Below, piece after piece: positions 1-8,387 of a DNA stretch of 64,000 bases. Position 1 is the stretch's first letter. Each line of letters starts with the position of its first letter. A model generated the notes under the pieces. The model ran no database searches and was not told the DNA's origin. It saw only the letters and a list, made by a program, of their open reading frames with translations. The DNA comes from CBDATA01 sp965215615. GTDB lineage: Bacteria > Acidobacteriota > Vicinamibacteria > Marinacidobacterales > Marinacidobacteraceae. The stretch spans positions 2,046,001 to 2,110,000 of the forward strand of contig OZ244068.1 in assembly GCA_965215615.1 (NCBI GenBank). The letters run 5' to 3'. The position numbers and the translations under genes were made by a program.

Positions 1-429
1 TACGGCCTCAGCCCCGACTTCTACCGGCGCACCGATTTCCATTTCCACGTGCCAGAGGGTGCCACCCCGAAGGACGGCCCGTCGGCCGGGATCACCCTGG
101 TGGCGGCGCTGATCTCGACGCTCACCGACACGCTCTGCCGCCCGCACCTCGCCATGACCGGAGAGATCACCCTCACCGGGCACATCCTTCCGGTGGGCGG
201 TATCAAGGAGAAGCTCCTCGCGGCGCACCGCTACGGCATCAAGGAAGTGATCCTCCCCCGGCTCAACGAACCGAGCGTGGTCGAGGACATCCCCGACGAA
301 ATCCGGGATGCTCTCGAAATCCACTTCGTTTCGAGCATCGAGGAAGCGCTCCAGATCGCCTTCCCCGACCTGCCCGGCCGCCCCCTGCCCGACTCCCCGG
401 ACTCGATCCCCGAAAACCTGCCCGCCTGA
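1..429 (+). CDS. lon: Lon protease, C-terminal fragment (5' end outside window)
   Basis: The frame is open from base 1 to the TGA at 427-429, giving the last 142 residues of an ATP-dependent Lon (La) serine protease, which degrades misfolded and regulatory proteins in the cytoplasm. The fragment is the proteolytic domain: the catalytic serine lies in KDGPSAG (codons at about 76-96) and the catalytic lysine in GGIKEKLLAAHR (about 196-231), the Ser-Lys dyad of this family. The tail after the last beta-alpha unit is short and proline-rich, as is common in Lon. ATPase and N-terminal domains lie upstream of the window. The gene converges on the tsaC-xerD-murJ chain with only about 20 bases between the stops. 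The assignment is secure. Confidence 0.96.
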   Translation, partial: YGLSPDFYRRTDFHFHVPEGATPKDGPSAGITLVAALISTLTDTLCRPHLAMTGEITLTGHILPVGGIKEKLLAAHRYGIKEVILPRLNEPSVVEDIPDEIRDALEIHFVSSIEEALQIAFPDLPGRPLPDSPDSIPENLPA

Positions 430-450
430 TTTCAGCCGGGCAGCCGGTTC

Positions 451-1017
451 TCAGGGCAGCCGGCCGCGAAGCGCCCGGAGGGACTCGCCGGTCGCATCCA
501 CGATGGTCGAGGGCGCTCCTCCGGGAGTCACTCCTGCGTCGAGAACCAGAATGGGGATGCCCGCGTCCGGAAACGCGGCGACCGCTGCCTCGGCGGTGGT
601 CGCCGGCGGAAAACCGCTCCGGTTGGCGCTCGTCGAGATCACCGGCCGGCCGAGCGCCCTCGCCACCTCGCGGGCGAGCGGATGCGAACTCACCCGAACC
701 GCGATCGTCCCCGGATCGTCGCGCCGCCGCAGGACCAGAGTGAGCGGGCCGGGCCAGTGCTTCCTCGCGAGCTCTTCGGCCGCCCCGGACAGCAGACACA
801 CCTCGCGGACCTGCGCCTCGTCGGCGGCGATCCAGGGCAACGGCGCATCGGGAGAGCGCTTCTTGAGCCGGAAGACCTCGCGCACTCCGGCGGGGGAAGA
901 AGGATCGGCCCCGAGCGCGTAGAAGGTCTCGGTCGGATAGATCGCGACACCTCCTTCGACCAGATGCGCCGCGATCCGGACGGGATCCGACAGGCGATCG
1001 GACGGGCGACCCGTCAT
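451..1017 (-). CDS. tsaC: Threonylcarbamoyl-AMP synthase (TsaC/Sua5/YrdC family)
   Basis: This 188-residue cytosolic enzyme makes L-threonylcarbamoyl-AMP from threonine, bicarbonate and ATP, the first step of the universal tRNA t6A37 modification. Family marks seen in the sequence: YPTET at residues 27-31, the substrate-binding basic segment LKKRSPDAPL at 51-60, and STSAN at 128-132. The length fits the short TsaC form without the Sua5 C-terminal domain. The start ATG overlaps the xerD stop by four bases (ATGA), so it is probably translated by coupling as the last gene of a murJ-xerD-tsaC transcript. Its partners TsaB, TsaD and TsaE are not in the window. Confidence 0.93.
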   Translation of the reverse strand: MTGRPSDRLSDPVRIAAHLVEGGVAIYPTETFYALGADPSSPAGVREVFRLKKRSPDAPLPWIAADEAQVREVCLLSGAAEELARKHWPGPLTLVLRRRDDPGTIAVRVSSHPLAREVARALGRPVISTSANRSGFPPATTAEAAVAAFPDAGIPILVLDAGVTPGGAPSTIVDATGESLRALRGRLP

Positions 1018-1925
1018 GCGCGCCGCCGGGCTCTCGGATGGTGGCTGTCATAGACCCGTCGCAAGCGTTCCTCGGTCACATGGGTATAGATCTGGGTGGT
1101 GCTGATGGAGGCGTGCCCCAGCATCTGCTGGAGACTCCTCAGATCGGCACCGCGCTCGAGGAGATGGGTCGCAAAGGAGTGGCGGAGCATGTGAGGGGAG
1201 AGCGGGCGCTCGATCCCGGCGCGGAGGCCGATATCCCGGATGATGCGCCAGAACGCCTGGCGACTGAGCGCGCCGCCACGACGACTCAGGAAAAGCCACC
1301 CCGGATCCGCTTCCTCTCCGAGGAGTGTCCCGCGGCCTTCCGCGACCCATCGCCCGATCCGGCGCTCGGCCACTTCGCCGACCGGGACGATCCGCTCCCG
1401 GTCCCCCTTCCCGACCACCGTGACGTATGCCGGCATCCTGGAATCTCCCGCCACCAGATCCGTACACCGGATGCGGATCAGCTCCGAAACCCGGATGCCC
1501 GTCGCATACAGGGTCTCGACCATCGCTCCGTTGCGCAGACCCAGCGGAGAATCATCCGGCGCGGCGAGCAGGCGTTCGACCTCTTCCCCGCCGAGCAGCC
1601 GGGGCAGGCCGCGGACGGCCCGGATCCGGCTGAGCCGCTCGGTCGGGTTCTCGCGGAGGACTCCCTCTTCGACGAGAAACCGGTAGAAGCCGCGCACCGC
1701 CGCCACCTTCCGCTGGATGGACCGGAAGGAGAGGCCACGGCGCCGAAGAAGCGAAACGAAACGGTCCATGTCGTCCGGAGCGAGGGCCGTGACATCGGCG
1801 TCTCCCGAGTGCTCGACGAGTGTCCGAAGATCACGACGATATGCCTCGAGGGTGTTCGCCGCGAGGCCCCGCTCTCCCCCGAGATGCGCCAGGTAACGGG
1901 CGACCAGCGGGATGTCTTCGTTCAC
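1014..1925 (-). CDS. xerD: Tyrosine site-specific recombinase XerD-like
   Basis: A 303-residue tyrosine recombinase with the Xer architecture: an N-terminal SAM-like core-binding domain (about 1-95) and a C-terminal catalytic domain. All catalytic positions are visible: Arg145 (TGIRVSEL), Lys173 (VVGKGDRE), His245 and Arg248 (HMLRHSFATH), His271 (LGHASISTT) and the nucleophile Tyr280. Xer proteins resolve chromosome dimers at dif during division. It overlaps both neighbours by four bases (murJ upstream, tsaC downstream), which argues for a housekeeping Xer rather than a phage integrase. XerC and XerD are hard to tell apart by eye; XerD is preferred, not proven. No dif site was recognised here. 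Confidence 0.92.
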   Translation of the reverse strand: MNEDIPLVARYLAHLGGERGLAANTLEAYRRDLRTLVEHSGDADVTALAPDDMDRFVSLLRRRGLSFRSIQRKVAAVRGFYRFLVEEGVLRENPTERLSRIRAVRGLPRLLGGEEVERLLAAPDDSPLGLRNGAMVETLYATGIRVSELIRIRCTDLVAGDSRMPAYVTVVGKGDRERIVPVGEVAERRIGRWVAEGRGTLLGEEADPGWLFLSRRGGALSRQAFWRIIRDIGLRAGIERPLSPHMLRHSFATHLLERGADLRSLQQMLGHASISTTQIYTHVTEERLRRVYDSHHPRARRRA

Positions 1926-3610
1926 TTCCGCCCCCTCCCGAAAAGCCCTCTCGCTGCATCCCTGAGCAACGAGAACTCAACCGGCGCAACCCGGCGCGCC
2001 GCGAGGGCAAAAACGGCCACTCCGGCGAGGGTCGAGAGCCCGGTCGCAAGAAGCTCCCGGAGAAGTTCCCCTTCCGTATCCACGTTTCCCGCGACCAGCC
2101 AGGCGGCTCCGCCGACGCATCCCCCGGCGAATCCGCCGCGGATCGCAGCGCTTCCGACTTCTTTCGCGAGGCGGGATGCTCCCCCCGACCCGAGGCGCGG
2201 CGCAAGCAACCCGAAGAGAAGGGCGACCGACACCCAGGCGACGAACGCCGTCGCGAGCGGGATTCCGGAATACCCGAGTCCGAGTCCGACCACCGCGAAG
2301 TCGGTCGCGAACCAGATGAGCCCGGCACCCGCCATCGTGACCAGCAGCGGGGCGCGGGTGCTCCCCAGCGCGAAAAAAGCGTCGGAGAGGATCCGGGTGG
2401 CCCCGAAAGCCGGAAGACCGAGCGCATAGACGCGGATCACGGTGGCGACCGCCGCCGCGTCCTCCGCCCGAAAGGCGCCGTGCTGGTAGATCACCGCCAC
2501 CAAGGGCTCCGCGATCGCGGCAATTCCAGCCGCCGAGGCAATCGAGAGGATCATCAGCATCCGCCCGGAGCGGATCAGGATCGCGAGAAAGAGATCTTCA
2601 TCGCCCCGCTCCCGGGCCCGACTGAGCGCCGGAAGCCCCGCATGCGAGAGAGCCACTCCAAAAAGCGCGGCGGGAAGCTGGATCAATCGGTACCCCTGGT
2701 GCATCCAGGCGAGCCAACTGGCTCCCATCGAGGCGAAATGCCGCGAGATCAGGACATGAATCTGGAGGCCGCCCGCCGCGAGCGCAACCGGGAAAAAGAG
2801 CTTGCCCACCTTTCGCAGGCCCGGATCACGAAGCATCCCGGTGGCCCGGCGCGGATCCGGAGAAACCGCGGAGCGGGATGCGCGCCCCAGCCGGCGAAAC
2901 GCCCGCCACTGGATCAGGAACTGCGCCAGGCCGCCGAGCGGAACCCCGAGCGCCAGCCCCGACATCGGGTGGAATCCCGATTCGGACGCGACCAGCGCGC
3001 CCAAAAGCGCCGAGACGGCGGTCGTCACGTTGAAAAACGCCGAAGCGGCAGCCGGGAGGAAGAAGCGACGCCGCGCCTGAAGGGCACCGAGAAAGAGCGC
3101 GGCGAGCGAGATGAAGAACAGGAACGGGAACATGATCCGGGTCAGCCAGATCGAAAGCTCGCCCACCGTGCGGAAGCCCATGTCGAAGCCCGGCGGAGGA
3201 GGTGCCGCCATGGCTGCCCCGGTGAAAAACAGCGACACCAGTTGCGGGGCGAAAACGATGCCGGCAATCGTCGTCAGCAGCAGAACCGGCAGGAGCGCGC
3301 GGATCGTGAGATCGAGGAGCCGGTCGGCCTCCGCCTGCCCCGCCCGTTCCTCGGTCTGGGCGAAAACGGTGAGAAACGCCTTGGAGAGCGCCCCTTCCGC
3401 CAACATCTCCCGCAAGGTGCTCGGCAGGGTGAACGCCGCCACGAAGGCATCGAGCGCCGCGGTTGGAAAGAGCGCCGCGAGGATCTGCTCGCGGACGAGG
3501 CCGGTGACCCGCGATACCGCGACTCCGAGCGAGGTGGCTCCCGCCCGCCGGGCGAGCGACCGCCCTGCTTCGGCGGCTCGGCCACCGGATCGGGAGAAAG
3601 TCTCGCTCAT
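1922..3610 (-). CDS. murJ: Lipid II flippase MurJ (MviN)
   Basis: A 562-residue polytopic inner-membrane protein of the MOP superfamily, the flippase that moves lipid-linked peptidoglycan precursor to the periplasmic face. The N-terminus carries the family signature region (GVAVSRVTGLVREQILA, then FVAAFTLPSTLREMLAEGAL), and about 14 hydrophobic segments follow. The open frame extends upstream to 3706, but the added residues are basic and unlike MurJ, so the ATG at 3610 (MSETFS) is chosen. The stop overlaps the xerD start by four bases. It is divergent from the small barrel gene at 3671, so the 60 bases between them should hold both promoters; none is obvious. Confidence 0.94.
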   Translation of the reverse strand: MSETFSRSGGRAAEAGRSLARRAGATSLGVAVSRVTGLVREQILAALFPTAALDAFVAAFTLPSTLREMLAEGALSKAFLTVFAQTEERAGQAEADRLLDLTIRALLPVLLLTTIAGIVFAPQLVSLFFTGAAMAAPPPPGFDMGFRTVGELSIWLTRIMFPFLFFISLAALFLGALQARRRFFLPAAASAFFNVTTAVSALLGALVASESGFHPMSGLALGVPLGGLAQFLIQWRAFRRLGRASRSAVSPDPRRATGMLRDPGLRKVGKLFFPVALAAGGLQIHVLISRHFASMGASWLAWMHQGYRLIQLPAALFGVALSHAGLPALSRARERGDEDLFLAILIRSGRMLMILSIASAAGIAAIAEPLVAVIYQHGAFRAEDAAAVATVIRVYALGLPAFGATRILSDAFFALGSTRAPLLVTMAGAGLIWFATDFAVVGLGLGYSGIPLATAFVAWVSVALLFGLLAPRLGSGGASRLAKEVGSAAIRGGFAGGCVGGAAWLVAGNVDTEGELLRELLATGLSTLAGVAVFALAARRVAPVEFSLLRDAARGLFGRGRK

Positions 3611-3670
3611 CGGTCCTCGCGCATGGTAGGAGAAGGCGGCCATTCTCCGGTGAAGTAGGATGCCCCCACC

Positions 3671-4360
3671 TTGCGGCTGCCGGCGGATTCTCCTGCGTGG
3701 TTTCACGCCGGCCTCTCCGGAAAGGTCGCGGTCGCGGCCTTCCTGCTCTCACTTTTCGGCTCTCCCGCCACGGCTCAGGGCCACCGCTTCCGGTTGGCGG
3801 CCGGTGCCGGCGCGCAGTTGATGGCCCACGACGACCTCAACCTGAGCCGGGGCTTCGGTATCGGGGGAGCCGCCGCCTTTCGTTTTGGCGACAGCTTCAG
3901 CGCCGAAGCGGGACTCCATTTCGGCCGCTCGAACCGGCGCTACACCGATCAGAACCAGCCGGTGGAAGATGTGCTCGCGATCCCCGCCTTCCAGTACCGC
4001 ACGAACCGCTACCACCTCGACGGCTCGCTCGTCTATCACATCGGCCGCCGCCAGCCGTTCCAGATGTACGTGCTGGCCGGTCTTGGCGTCGTTCGCCGCG
4101 AGGAGGTGCGCGAGGACTACCGCTACGAAGAGCCGGACCCGGATGCCGACCCCGAAATCCCCACCGGAGTCCGGATTCCCATCGGGGTGGACATCTCGCT
4201 CGATGAAACCCGCCACCGGCTCACCGCCCACGCCGGCGTGGGGTTCGAGGTGTACGTCCTCTCGCATCTCTCGGCGCGCGCCGAGTACCGGATCTGGAGC
4301 GGCAGCGATTTCGGCTTCCGGACCCAGCAGTTTCTCGTGGGTGTGAACTTCTACCGCTGA
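3671..4360 (+). CDS. Small outer-membrane beta-barrel protein
   Basis: A 229-residue protein of unknown function. A hydrophobic leader ending in SPATAQG suggests Sec export with cleavage after Ala. The rest shows alternating hydrophobic/polar strands with many aromatic and glycine positions and ends in a beta-strand with terminal Tyr-Arg (LVGVNFYR), as in OmpW/OmpA-like eight-stranded barrels. An acidic loop (EEPDPDADPEIP) sits near the middle. The only plausible start is TTG at 3671; no in-frame ATG precedes the leader, so the exact N-terminus is uncertain. It lies eight bases upstream of mrpE and could share a transcript with the antiporter operon. The function cannot be read from the sequence. 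Confidence 0.75.
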   Translation: MRLPADSPAWFHAGLSGKVAVAAFLLSLFGSPATAQGHRFRLAAGAGAQLMAHDDLNLSRGFGIGGAAAFRFGDSFSAEAGLHFGRSNRRYTDQNQPVEDVLAIPAFQYRTNRYHLDGSLVYHIGRRQPFQMYVLAGLGVVRREEVREDYRYEEPDPDADPEIPTGVRIPIGVDISLDETRHRLTAHAGVGFEVYVLSHLSARAEYRIWSGSDFGFRTQQFLVGVNFYR

Positions 4361-4368
4361 GCCGCGGA

Positions 4369-4884
4369 ATGAGCAGGCCCGGGGCCTCCGGTCAGACTGG
4401 CGCGACCTTCGCCCTCGCGGCGGGCCTGTTCGCGTTCTGGCTCCTGCTTTCCGGCAAGACCGATGCCTTCCATCTAGGAGCCGGCGCGGCGGCGGCCATC
4501 GGTGTTGCTCTCGGAAGTCGCGGTGCCTTCCGGAGCGAGCAGGCGGGTGCTCTGTCGCGTTTGCGAATCCGCCCCGGATGGCTGCCGTATTTCCTCTGGC
4601 TCTTCGGCGCGATCCTCGTCTCGGCGATCCAGGTCGCCCGCGCCGTTCTCGCGCCGGTCCTCCGCGTCCGTCCGGGCATCGTCCGCTTCCGCGACGGACT
4701 CCCGCACGCGGCCGCCCGCACCGTGCTCGCCCACTCGATCACCCTGACCCCCGGAACCGTGACTCTCGACTCCGAGGACGGCGAACTCACCGTGCACGCG
4801 TTCGACGGTGCATCCGGCGAAGAGCTTCGGGAGCCCGCCCATCCGCTCCGCGTCCGGGTGGCGCGGCTCTTTCCCTCTGAATGA
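4369..4884 (+). CDS. mrpE: Mrp/Mnh-type cation antiporter subunit E
   Basis: A 171-residue membrane protein that opens a multi-subunit Mrp (Mnh) sodium/proton antiporter operon. Two hydrophobic hairpins (about residues 10-50 and 68-90) are followed by a soluble C-terminal domain with the MrpE pattern LAHSITLTPGTVTLD. In the family, MrpE is a small peripheral subunit required for assembly and activity. The ATG at 4369 follows the previous stop by eight bases. Membrane-bound hydrogenase complexes carry the same subunit as MbhA, but no hydrogenase catalytic genes are present here, so an antiporter role is favoured. Confidence 0.9.
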   Translation: MSRPGASGQTGATFALAAGLFAFWLLLSGKTDAFHLGAGAAAAIGVALGSRGAFRSEQAGALSRLRIRPGWLPYFLWLFGAILVSAIQVARAVLAPVLRVRPGIVRFRDGLPHAAARTVLAHSITLTPGTVTLDSEDGELTVHAFDGASGEELREPAHPLRVRVARLFPSE

Positions 4885-4894
4885 CAGCCTTTCC

Positions 4895-5158
4895 ATGCAC
4901 CTGATCCTCGCCTGCTTCGCGGGCTTCGTTTTCCTGGCCATGCTCGGAGCTCTGATCCGCGTGGTTCGCGGGCCGACTCTCTGGGATCGCCTCACCGGAC
5001 TCCTGCCGATCGCAACCAAGACCCTGATCCTGCTGCTGGTGGCGGGCGAGCTGATGGGCGAGCCGGAGATGTTCGTGGATCTCGCGCTCACTTACGCCCT
5101 GATCGGCTTCCTCGGAATCCTCATCTTCGCCAAGTACTTCGACCGGGCGGGCGCATGA
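4895..5158 (+). CDS. mrpF: Mrp/Mnh-type antiporter subunit F
   Basis: An 87-residue protein with three predicted transmembrane helices, the size and layout of MrpF/MbhB. It has the conserved RGPTLWDRL segment between helices 1 and 2 and a Phe-Val-Asp-Leu-Ala-Leu-Thr-Tyr-Ala-Leu segment in helix 3. The open frame extends upstream to 4808 inside mrpE, but similarity begins at the ATG at 4895 (MHLILACF), which is taken as the start. The stop overlaps the mrpG start (ATGA). The protein should sit in the inner membrane next to MrpE and MrpG. Confidence 0.9.
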   Translation: MHLILACFAGFVFLAMLGALIRVVRGPTLWDRLTGLLPIATKTLILLLVAGELMGEPEMFVDLALTYALIGFLGILIFAKYFDRAGA

Positions 5159-5520
5159 ATCCCGCCTTCTTCCGCGAGACACTCGCTGTCTTCTTCCTGG
5201 CTGTCGGTCTGTTCTTCATCCTCACGACGGTGGTGGGAGTTCTCCGCCTGCCCGATTTCTTCACCCGGCTCCACGCCATCTCCAAATGCGAAACCGTGGG
5301 GATCGGGTTCACGCTTCTCGGCTTCGCCATCCTTTCCGCCGACTGGGGGGTTGCGGCGCGCTTCCTGCTGATCGGCGCGTTCGTCATGCTCGCGAATCCC
5401 ACCGCGACCCACGCTCTTGGCCGGGCAGCGCTCCGCAGCGGCGTTCGCCCGCTTGCCGGGGAGCACTCCCCCGCGGGAGAGCGGCCTTCGGGAACATCCG
5501 GTTCGGGGGCACCTTCTTGA
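5155..5520 (+). CDS. mrpG: Mrp/Mnh-type antiporter subunit G
   Basis: A 121-residue three-helix membrane protein with the MrpG/MbhC signature: VGVLRLPDFFTRLHAISKCETVG at residues 28-50 (written here in part: GVLRLPDFFTRLHA), then an invariant-looking Gly-Phe-Thr-Leu segment. The C-terminal 25 residues are polar, Gly/Ser/Pro-rich and unlike the family, probably a variable tail. The ATG overlaps the mrpF stop by four bases. The stop (TGA 5518-5520) overlaps the TTG start of the next gene by three bases, so the whole block looks translationally coupled. Confidence 0.9.
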   Translation: MNPAFFRETLAVFFLAVGLFFILTTVVGVLRLPDFFTRLHAISKCETVGIGFTLLGFAILSADWGVAARFLLIGAFVMLANPTATHALGRAALRSGVRPLAGEHSPAGERPSGTSGSGAPS

Positions 5521-5768
5521 CCGACCCGTCCGCGCTGGCCGCGACCGGGCTGCTCGCCGTCATGGTGGTGGTCGCCATCGCGGCGCTTCTGGTCCGGGAC
5601 GTACTCGCCGCCACCGCCCTCTTCGGCATCTTCAGTTTCGCTGCCGCCACCCTGTTTGCGATGCTCGGAGCGGTGGACGTGGCTTTCACCGAAGCGTCGG
5701 TAGGCGGCGCGCTGAGCGCGATCCTCTTCGTCTCGGTGGCGTTCCGCACCAGCCGGTGGTTCGACTGA
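5517..5768 (+). CDS. DUF4040 / MbhD-like subunit (detached piece of MrpA)
   Basis: An 83-residue membrane protein matching the DUF4040 segment that sits near the C-terminal end of canonical MrpA and stands alone as MbhD in membrane-bound hydrogenases. It has three hydrophobic stretches, and the diagnostic AVDVAFTEASVGGALS lies before the last helix. The start is inferred as TTG at 5517, which overlaps the mrpG stop in a TTGA; there is no in-frame ATG or GTG nearby. The frame is open far upstream, but that part is out of frame with mrpG and is a shadow. Its separate existence shows that MrpA is split in this operon. Confidence 0.85.
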   Translation: MTDPSALAATGLLAVMVVVAIAALLVRDVLAATALFGIFSFAAATLFAMLGAVDVAFTEASVGGALSAILFVSVAFRTSRWFD

Positions 5769-6532
5769 TGCCCGCTTCCCGCACCGCCCGGCTGCTCGCC
5801 GTCCTCGCCTTTGCCGGGCTGCTCGTCGGCCTGTTCACCGGTGTCGCGGCGCTGCCCCGCTTCGGGGATCCCGACTCGCCCCCTTCCACCCACGTCTCTC
5901 CTCGCTACGTGGAGGCGGCGCGGGAGGAAACCGGGGCGCTGAACATGGTGACCGCCGTGCTCGCCGATTACCGTGGGTACGACACCCTCGGCGAAACCGC
6001 GGTCGTCTTCGTCGCCGGCCTCGGCTGCCTGCTGATCCTCGGAGCGTTCGGAAGAGAACCCGGGAAGCCGGCGCTCGTCCACCGCTTCGGCAGCGACGTG
6101 CTCGACGCTTCCGCCCGGACGCTCGTCCCCTGGATCCTGCTCTTCGCGCTGTACGTGCTGGTGCATGGCCACGTGAGTCCGGGAGGCGGTTTCCAGGGAG
6201 GCGTTCTCTTCGGCTCCGGACTGATCGCGCTTCGCCTGATCCGGGGGGGCACAGGACCCGGAGCTTTCGGCCCCGGCCTCCGCGCCTCCCTCGTCATGGC
6301 CGCGCTCGGTCTTTTCGGCTTTTGCGCCATCGGGCTCGCCTGCATCCTCTTCGGCGGGCAGTTCCTGAACTACGGCGCGTTGCCGCTCGGCTCCGATCCG
6401 GCGACCACCCGGGAGATCGCGACCCTGGTGGTCGAAGGCGCGGTCTTCGTCGCGGTCTCGGGGACCGTGATGATCCTGTTCCACTCGATCAGCGCCGGCA
6501 TCCGGGACGACGAGCCGGGGAAGCTCCCGTGA
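5768..6532 (+). CDS. mrpB: MbhE-MrpB fusion subunit of the antiporter
   Basis: A 254-residue membrane protein with two parts. The N-terminal part (about 1-100) resembles the very C-terminus of MrpA, also called MbhE, with its mark NMVTAVLADYRGYDTLGE. The C-terminal part (about 110-245) is an MrpB/MbhF domain with VLVHGHVSPGGGFQGG, the conserved glycine-rich turn of MnhB. The ATG at 5768 overlaps the preceding TGA by one base (TGATG). In hydrogenase-type operons these are two genes and in classical Mrp the first half belongs to MrpA, so this is a third arrangement. It overlaps mrpC at its 3' end (GTGA). Confidence 0.88.
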   Translation: MPASRTARLLAVLAFAGLLVGLFTGVAALPRFGDPDSPPSTHVSPRYVEAAREETGALNMVTAVLADYRGYDTLGETAVVFVAGLGCLLILGAFGREPGKPALVHRFGSDVLDASARTLVPWILLFALYVLVHGHVSPGGGFQGGVLFGSGLIALRLIRGGTGPGAFGPGLRASLVMAALGLFGFCAIGLACILFGGQFLNYGALPLGSDPATTREIATLVVEGAVFVAVSGTVMILFHSISAGIRDDEPGKLP

Positions 6533-6885
6533 TCTATTCCCTCGCCGCCATCCTGTTCGTGGTCGGACTCGCCGGGATGACGCTCCTTCCGAACCTGCTG
6601 CGAAAACTCATGGCCATGAACGTGATGCAGGTGGCGGTGATGGTCTTCTGGGTGGCTCTTTCCTGGAAGGAGGGAGCGAGGACTCCGATCATCGGGGCGA
6701 AGGAGGCGATCCCCGAGGCCGCCGCCCACATGAACCCCCTGCCCCACACCCTGATGCTCACCGCCATCGTGGTCTCGGTGGCGACGATCGGGCTCGCGCT
6801 CGCCCTCCTCATCCGGATCCGCGAAGAGCACGGTTCGCTCGACGAGGAAAAGCTCCTGAAGACCCTCCAGGAAGACGCCCGGTGA
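6529..6885 (+). CDS. mrpC: Mrp/Mnh-type antiporter subunit C (NuoK-like)
   Basis: A 118-residue protein with three transmembrane helices, related to NuoK of complex I. Seen: GMTLLPNLLRKLMAMNVMQ with its central membrane positions, a short periplasmic loop, then NPLPHTLMLTAIVVSVATIG, where PxxL/M-TAIVV is the MrpC/NuoK family mark. The start is GTG at 6529, overlapping the mrpB TGA (GTGA). The C-terminal charged tail (about 25 residues) is longer than in many MrpC proteins. The next gene starts inside its stop codon (GTGA at 6882). Confidence 0.9.
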   Translation: MIYSLAAILFVVGLAGMTLLPNLLRKLMAMNVMQVAVMVFWVALSWKEGARTPIIGAKEAIPEAAAHMNPLPHTLMLTAIVVSVATIGLALALLIRIREEHGSLDEEKLLKTLQEDAR

Positions 6886-8387
6886 CCGGGATCGCGAGCG
6901 GGCTGCTCGTCGGGCTCCCTCTCACCGGCGCCGCCCTCGTTTCGCTCGCCGGCCTCCTCCATCCACGGCTGCCCCGGCCGCTCGCCCTCGCCATCGGCGG
7001 CAGCGAAGTCCTGATCGCGCTCTGGTTGTTGATGCAGGTGACCGGGAGCGAGCCGATCCGCTACGCCATGGGGGGCTGGCCGGGGCCATGGGGGATCGAG
7101 ATCTGGCTGGATCCGCTGAGCTGTCTGCTCATCCTGCTCGTGGCCTTCATGGCGCTGCTCGCCGCCGCTGCCCGTCCTCTGGAGGATCCGGGGCCGGTCG
7201 GGGGCCGCCACCCGATCCGGGACGGATTGCTCCATGGCGCGATCCTGCTGCTGCTCGCCGGATTGATCGGCATCGTCGCCACCCGGGATCTGTTCAACCT
7301 TTTCGTCTTCCTCGAAATCAGTTCGCTTGCCGCCTACATCCTGATCGCCGGCGGCGGACGGCGGGCAGCGGTCGCGGCGTTCCGCTACCTGCTCGTGGGA
7401 ACCGGCGCGGGATCGCTCTATCTCTTCGGTGTCGGCTTCCTCTACGCGGTCACCGGCACGTTGAACATGGACGACCTCGCCGGCCGGCTCGGCTCCCTTT
7501 CCGATGCGGGAAGCGCGGCCGCGGTGGCGGTGGGAGTCGTTCTGATCGCCTCCGGACTCGCCCTCAAGGCGGCACTCTTCCCGCTTCACGGCTGGCTCCC
7601 CGACACCTACGCCCATGCGCCGGTGGCCGCCGCCGGGTTCATCACCGCGGTCATGGCCAAGGTCAGCGCCTACGCACTGCTCCGGGTGGTCGGCGAGATC
7701 CTGGATGGCGGTGCCGCGAACGAAGCGGCTGCGGTCGTCCTGACCGTGGTGCTCTGGCTCGGTATCGCCGGTGTCCTCGCCGGATCGGCACTCGCCGTCG
7801 CCCAGACGAACGTCATCCGCATGCTCGCCTGGTCGAGCGTCAGCGCGATGGGGGTGATCCTCGTCGGCGTGGCGATCGGGACGGAAATGGCGATCGCCGG
7901 AGCGGTCATGCACATGGTCGCCCACGCGCTTGCCAAGGGCGCTTTCTTCTTCGGGGCCGGGAGCCTGCGGTTCGAGTGGCACCTTCGTTCGATTTCGGAC
8001 TGGGCGGGGCTCGGTGCCCGAGCACCGATCGTCGCCGCCGCCCTGACCGTCACGGCGCTTTCGCTGATCGGCCTGCCTCCCGCCGCCGGCTTCTTCTCCA
8101 AATTCCTCCTCCTCTCGGCGACCTGGTCCACCGGGGGAGCCGGCGGAATCGCCGCCTTCATCGCGATCGTGATTTCGAGCCTGTTCGCCGCCCTGTACCT
8201 CCTCCGCCTGCTGGAGGCCGTCTGGTTCCGCAGCCCCTCCGGGAAGATTTCCGGGTTCCTGCCGCGCCCCGTGATCTTCGCGGTTTCCGTCCTCGCTTTC
8301 CTCACCATCGCCACCGGCGTACTGGCCGGCCCCTTCCAGGAGCACCTTCTTTTCCTTGAGCCGGCGGCCGAGGTCCGGTCACCGTGA
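6882..8387 (+). CDS. mrpD: MrpD-like proton-conducting antiporter subunit, copy 1
   Basis: A 501-residue polytopic membrane protein of the NuoL/M/N-MrpA/D family (Proton_antipo_M fold, about 14 helices). Key charged residues are present: a helix-5 glutamate in FLEISSLAAY, and a helix-7 lysine in MAKVSAYALLRV after LKAALFPLHGWLPDTYAHAP. The broken-helix motif and the His of HMVAHALAKGAFF are also visible. Such subunits form the ion-translocating channels. The GTG start overlaps mrpC and the 3' end overlaps the next copy by four bases. It is the most canonical MrpD of the three copies in this operon. Confidence 0.9.
   Translation: MTGIASGLLVGLPLTGAALVSLAGLLHPRLPRPLALAIGGSEVLIALWLLMQVTGSEPIRYAMGGWPGPWGIEIWLDPLSCLLILLVAFMALLAAAARPLEDPGPVGGRHPIRDGLLHGAILLLLAGLIGIVATRDLFNLFVFLEISSLAAYILIAGGGRRAAVAAFRYLLVGTGAGSLYLFGVGFLYAVTGTLNMDDLAGRLGSLSDAGSAAAVAVGVVLIASGLALKAALFPLHGWLPDTYAHAPVAAAGFITAVMAKVSAYALLRVVGEILDGGAANEAAAVVLTVVLWLGIAGVLAGSALAVAQTNVIRMLAWSSVSAMGVILVGVAIGTEMAIAGAVMHMVAHALAKGAFFFGAGSLRFEWHLRSISDWAGLGARAPIVAAALTVTALSLIGLPPAAGFFSKFLLLSATWSTGGAGGIAAFIAIVISSLFAALYLLRLLEAVWFRSPSGKISGFLPRPVIFAVSVLAFLTIATGVLAGPFQEHLLFLEPAAEVRSP

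Noticed and set aside
1820..3658. 612-codon open frame on the + strand opposite murJ
   Set aside because: Highly charged, low-complexity product typical of an antisense shadow in GC-rich DNA; murJ on the other strand has full family similarity.
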